Origin: Cladorrhinum sp. PSN259
Taxonomy: Eukaryota > Ascomycota > Sordariomycetes > Sordariales > Podosporaceae
Direction of reading: 5' to 3'
DNA length: 64,000 nt
Assembly (NCBI GenBank): GCA_033725935.1
Contig: MU867072.1
Location: 558,001-622,000 of the forward strand
Below the pieces are notes generated by a model. It saw only the letters and a list, made by a program, of their open reading frames with translations, ran no database searches and had not been told where the DNA came from. Position numbers and translations under genes: made by a program. Below are positions 60,100 through 64,000 of the stretch, piece after piece (the first letter of the stretch is position 1; every line of letters starts with the position of its first letter).

Positions 60100-60481
60100 T
60101 TAGTCGAGACCGTTCTCAGCCTTCCACTTGCCCAAGTATACCGCAGGATCCTTGGGTCCAAGCTTGGTCTCGTACTGGCCGTATGTCGGTTTTACGTTTT
60201 GGGTGACAAAGGGGGTGAGCTGTTTTCGAGACTGTCAGTCAACATTGCCCCCCTCCCAGTTTTCGTGCACACTGAAAACTCCAACAACCCACCTTGAAAC
60301 CCGTAAGATCAGGGCACACATATGTCCGCACCCTGTCCCACTCAATAATGTAACCACCGTACTTGGTGTGTCTACCCATGGCGCCGGTACCCGTTCCCTT
60401 GTAGAATCCCTTGTTGACGTCCTTGGTCGTGAGCCGCAGCTTGCGGTAGCGCATGCCCAAGAGGGCTCGTGTGGGCTGCAT
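60100..60481 (-). CDS. mrpl27: Mitochondrial large-subunit ribosomal protein mL41 (yeast MRPL27)
   Basis: Two exons on the minus strand: 60293-60481 and 60100-60219; 102 residues. Seen: MQPTRALLGMRYRKLRLTTK, then GFYKGTGTGAMGRHTKYGGY, followed by IIEWDRVRTYVCPDLTGFKL, the family signature (G-x-MGRHTKHGGY-I-x-W), and LTPFVTQNVKPTYGQYETKL. It is a structural protein of the mitoribosomal large subunit. The Met at 60481 is chosen because it starts the conserved region and upstream in-frame Met codons fall in the promoter of the divergent Utp14 gene. Exon 1 ends exactly after FK; the GTGGGT donor is followed by a 73-nt intron. Confidence 0.92.
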
Positions 60482-60874
60482 TTTGGGGTGGTTCGGTGGT
60501 GGTTGTGAGGTTGCAATCTGGTGGCGTGCGGACGACGACGACGATGAGCTCTCCCTCGGGAAATTTTGGTACAGTGCCAATTGAACCCCAAGTTCCGGCG
60601 CAGGTGGGCGGGCGGACAAGGGAGGAAACAAATGCCAAGCACCGAGATCTTGGCATTCTTCGCATCCAGCTGCAGCATTTCCCCCCACTATCTTCTTCTG
60701 ACCGCCCAGATTTATCAACCGGCAGAAAAATAATTTTGGGAAGCTTTGGCAAACGACCGAACTTTGGATGCAAGGTCCGCCGTCGCCAACTAATTGATTG
60801 ATTGCTTGGTTTTGTTTTTTTTTTTTTTACCCTGCAATCGCATCATCATCAACAACCCACAATTTACAGGAAAC
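60482..60874. promoter_or_regulatory. 393-bp bidirectional promoter region of mL41 and Utp14
   Basis: Only 393 bases separate the two divergent starts. A T-run at about 60817-60830 lies 45 bases before the Utp14 ATG. A run of GACGAC near 60530-60545 is also present. The sequence AATTTACAG just before the ATG could be a leader intron acceptor. Confidence 0.6.
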
Positions 60875-63685
60875 ATGCCAGGCCGACAAGCCCACGGGCG
60901 CCCTTTACTCGCGGCCTCTGGGTCCAAAGGAGGTAGCAACAAATCAAAATCCGGCAACAAGAACTTCAAGAAGTCTCGTGCAAACGCTACCTCCAAGGCT
61001 CTCGATGCATTCGCCATTGCAGCGGAGCAAGTCGGCCCCGAACGTAACCGCGGCGTACGGATGCGTGATCTCGAGGAGCACCCTTCTGAGAGAGCGAGTG
61101 AGAAGAAGAGACGCCGCGGAGGCGACGAGGACGAGGATGATTTCGACGATGATGAAGACGAGGACGATGCCCCACAGCCACAGACGAAGCGTGCGAGAAA
61201 AAACGAAGATTTCGAAGGGTTTTCCGACCATGATGCCAGTGATAGCGAAGAATGGCACGTTGGTGTTGCAGAGGGCGATGAAGATTCTGAATTAGACTCA
61301 GACGAGGCGTTTGGCGAGAGTGATGAGGAGAGGTTTGAGGGATTCGCTTTTGGAGGCGCTAAGGGGATAAAAAAGCCTAAGAAGAAGAGGACGGGTAGCG
61401 ATGACGAGGGGGAGGAGGAGGAGGAGGATGAAGATGAGGATGATCTCGAGTCGTTCGGATCAGACGCTATTGACCTTGCGACTGCGTTGGATCAATACTC
61501 TGAGAGCGAGGATGAAGGTGAAAATGGCGAGGCGGAGTCTGGCTCAGAAGAGGAGGATGAGGAATCAACAGACGGCGACGATGAGAGCGAGGAGGACGAC
61601 AAAGACCCGGATAAGCTCGATTCGTTACAAAAGATGATTGCCGGTTTTGGTGGTGATTCCGACGAAGAGATGGACGATGCACCAAGTGGGAAGACAAAAC
61701 TCAGTCTAAGCGACCTCGGTTTGGCCGGTGTCAAGGATCCTCACATCAAGAAGTCTCTAAGGCTTATGAATAAGGAGGAGAAAATCACCAAGCCCGGTGC
61801 TGCAAAAAAGCTCGCAATTCCCCTTGCGAAGCGCGCGCAAGACCGCAATCTTCGAAGCGCCGCCTACGAACAAACCAACAAGACACTCGACAGGTGGATT
61901 GACACTGTCAAGCATAACCGCCGAGCCGATCATCTTGTTTTCCCTCTGGCTCAGAACGCTCACGATGCCGGCCTTGACAGCGGCGAGTTGATGCCCGTCA
62001 CGCAAAAATCGGCAGGTACTGAGTTAGAGAACGCTATTCTGACTATCATGGAGGAGAGTGGTCTCGGTCCTAGTGCCACAAAGGCAGAGAAACAATCCGG
62101 AGAGGCCGGGGAGAAATTAACACAGGCCGAAATTCAGGAGATCGCACGACAAAAACGAAAAGAGAGAGAACTGCACTCCCGGGAAGCAGCCAGGGCTAAG
62201 CGCATCAAGAAGATCAAGTCCAAGGCTTATCGCCGCATCCATCGGAAGGAGCTCGCCAAGGAGCAGCAGGCCGAGCATGAGGCCCTCTTGGAAGCTGGAG
62301 AGATTGACTCGGAAGAGGAGCGGGAGGCTTTCGACCGAAGACGAGCCGAGGAGCGCATGGGCACGCGCCACAGGGAGAGTAAATGGGCCAAGCTGGGCAA
62401 GAAGGCTGGCCGCGCGGTCTGGGACGATGACTTCCGTGCTGGCCTTACTGATATGGCCAGGAGGAAGGATGAGCTGAGGCGTCGTGTTGAAGGTCGCAAG
62501 GCCGGTTCCGATGACGATGATGATTCCGACGAGTCATTAGAATCTGGAGACGAAGGGGTCGATAAGCGCCGGCTTCTGGAGGATCTTGAGGAAGCAGCCG
62601 CTTATGGCGGCGACGATGGTGAGCCAAAGAAGGGTCTCATGGCTATGAAGTTCATGCAAAGAGGTGAGGAGAGGCGAAAACAAGAGAACGATGAGCTCAT
62701 CGCACAAATACGTCGCGAGCTGGGTTCTGACGACGAAGGTGAATCGGCTGATGAGACGGAAATTGGTCGCCGCACTTTTGGTGCCAAGGAAACCGCTTTG
62801 AGGCTGCCTGGGGATATTGCCAAGGAAAAGAAAGAGAAGAAGAGGCAGGCTCAAGAAGCTGCTGACCCTGTTGTGTTCAGAGAAACCATCCGTGCAGGGA
62901 CTACGGCATCACGACCGCAGGCTGTTGCTGATGACTCTGAGCCAGTAGAGTCTGCCCCTGGCGCTGCTGGTGCTTGGTCTCGTGTTCCACAGGAAGGTCG
63001 CAAGAGTAAGAAGGCATCCAAGGCCAAGGCTGAGGAGCTGGACTTGTCTAATGTTGCCATGATCGCTGGCACCAAGTCGTCCAAGCCCAAGACCAAGACT
63101 CAGACTGCAGAGGCTGGTGGTGAGGACTCTTCGGATGATGAGGATACCGTCCACCTTCCCATGGCTATCCGCGACCAGGAGCTGATCAAGAGAGCATTTG
63201 CTGGCGAGGATGTCGTCGGCGAGTTCCAGCGGGAGAAGCAGGAGATGGAAGTTGATGACGATGATAAGGAGGTCGACAATACACTCCCCGGCTGGGGCGG
63301 TTGGGTTGGTGAGGGCGTCAGCAAGCGTGAGCAGAATAGGCACAAGGGCCGGTTTGTCACCAAGGTTGAGGGCATCAAGAAGAAGGACCGAAAGGACTAT
63401 AAGCTCAAGGATGTGATCATTAACGAGAAGCGAGTCAAGAAGGTATGTATCTCTTCGATGATGTTGATTCTCATCGAAATTTAAAGCTAATCAATTTGAT
63501 AGAACGACGCATACCTTGCCACCCAGATGCCTCATCCGTTTGAGTCCGCACAGCAGTATGAACGCTCGCTGCGCCTTCCAATTGGACCCGAATGGATAAC
63601 CAAGGAGTCGTTCCAAGAGTCGACCAAGCCTCGTGTCATCATCAAGCAGGGTATCATTGCTCCCATGTCCAAGCCCATGCGTTAG
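60875..63685 (+). CDS. utp14: U3 snoRNP-associated protein Utp14 (SSU processome)
   Basis: Two exons: 60875-63442 and 63503-63685; 916 residues. Utp14 activates the helicase Dhr1 in the nucleolus for release of U3 snoRNA and 18S rRNA maturation. Seen: a basic N-terminus (MPGRQAHGRPLLAASGSKGG), RALDAFAIA-like SKALDAFAIAAEQVG, long Asp/Glu/Ser acidic blocks (about residues 75-290), then the conserved core with LDRWIDTVKHNRRADHLVFP, the KRIKKIKSKAYRRIHRKE segment and MSLRHKN-like GTRHRESKWAKLGKKAGR. The C-terminus has LPGWGGWVGEGVS and the family ending PHPFESAQQYERSLRLPIGP followed by EWITKESFQ. The start at 60875 is preferred over earlier in-frame codons because family members open with MPGRQ-like sequence. 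Normal length. Confidence 0.95.
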
Positions 63686-64000
63686 GGTCGAACGGCAAGG
63701 TAGGAGGAAGAACGGTAGCAGGTTTCAATGTCTATTCATGCTGCATAGATCATGTATCACAAGATGGGGTTGCTCTTTTATTTTTTTCTTTTGGGGCTTG
63801 GAGCATAAATATATGTCGGCTTTTCATCTTGTTGGTACATAATCGTCATGATATTAAGGTGTCTGGGACCAAAAAATAAGGGACCACGGAAAATGTACTC
63901 GGACAGAAGAACTATGCAAAACACACTTGAGATATCTTGACTGCCAATTCTGTACAACAATTTCCAATTGTCTTTCCGCCTCTATTTTTGACTAACTACC
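63686..64000. other. 3' flank of Utp14 to window end
   Basis: 315 bases of AT-rich sequence; no gene seen. Confidence 0.5.

Noticed and set aside
60794..60874. N-terminal extension of Utp14 from 60794
   Set aside because: Encodes a Phe/Asn/Ile-rich peptide over a T-run; family members begin with MPGRQ-like sequence at 60875.
1..64000. Transposons, CRISPR arrays, secondary-metabolite cluster
   Set aside because: No transposase, reverse transcriptase, terminal repeats, spaced arrays or backbone biosynthetic enzymes seen; the MFS gene stands alone.

Overview
The window is a 64 kb piece of a filamentous ascomycete (Pezizomycotina) nuclear genome. It holds about 21 protein genes on both strands. 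Most carry short introns (about 50-150 nt) with GTATGT/GTAAGT-type donors, CTAAC-like branch points and CAG/TAG acceptors. The families also fit: an AcuK-type gluconeogenesis regulator, an AP-1/Yap1-type bZIP, an ExgD-type membrane glucanase, a YANK kinase and a HeLo-domain protein. I cannot name the species. No rRNA, tRNA, CRISPR array or transposon could be supported. There is one assembly gap (10 N, 8720-8729) inside G/C homopolymer runs.

Left part (1-20.5 kb): 3' part of an Mdm1-type sorting nexin (+); an SR-type two-RRM splicing factor (+) with a 6-nt microexon and a decayed tandem repeat of its own 3' end; a low-complexity hypothetical protein (-); the gap region; a vacuolar Ca2+/H+ exchanger (-); a 3.3 kb stretch with no gene I can support; a patatin-like phospholipase with a C-terminal zinc-finger-like motif (-); divergently from it, a HeLo-domain protein with a degenerate kinase domain (+); then a small cupin protein (+) with six exons.

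Middle (21-41 kb): cytochrome b5 (-), F-actin capping protein alpha (-), mitochondrial branched-chain keto-acid dehydrogenase E1 beta (-), a type II membrane exo-beta-1,3-glucanase (+), an MFS drug/H+ antiporter (+), a 4.1 kb gene-poor stretch, and an AcuK-type Zn2Cys6/PAS regulator (+).

Right part (41-64 kb): a BSD-domain protein (-), a Yap1/AP-1 bZIP (+), an STK32/YANK-type kinase (-), a 4 kb gene-poor stretch, a small mitochondrial hypothetical protein (+), a RING-H2 protein (-), an HSL-type alpha/beta hydrolase with a long charged tail (+), mitoribosomal protein mL41 (-), and divergently the SSU-processome factor Utp14 (+).

Most genes are unrelated housekeeping or regulatory genes. Two adjacencies look meaningful. 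The patatin / HeLo-pseudokinase divergent pair combines two domain types that recur as effectors in fungal regulated cell death; it is the best candidate for an undescribed system here. The mL41 / Utp14 pair shares a 393 bp promoter region and links mitochondrial and cytosolic ribosome production. All exon boundaries were deduced by eye from splice signals, reading phase and family conservation; no search or RNA data were available.
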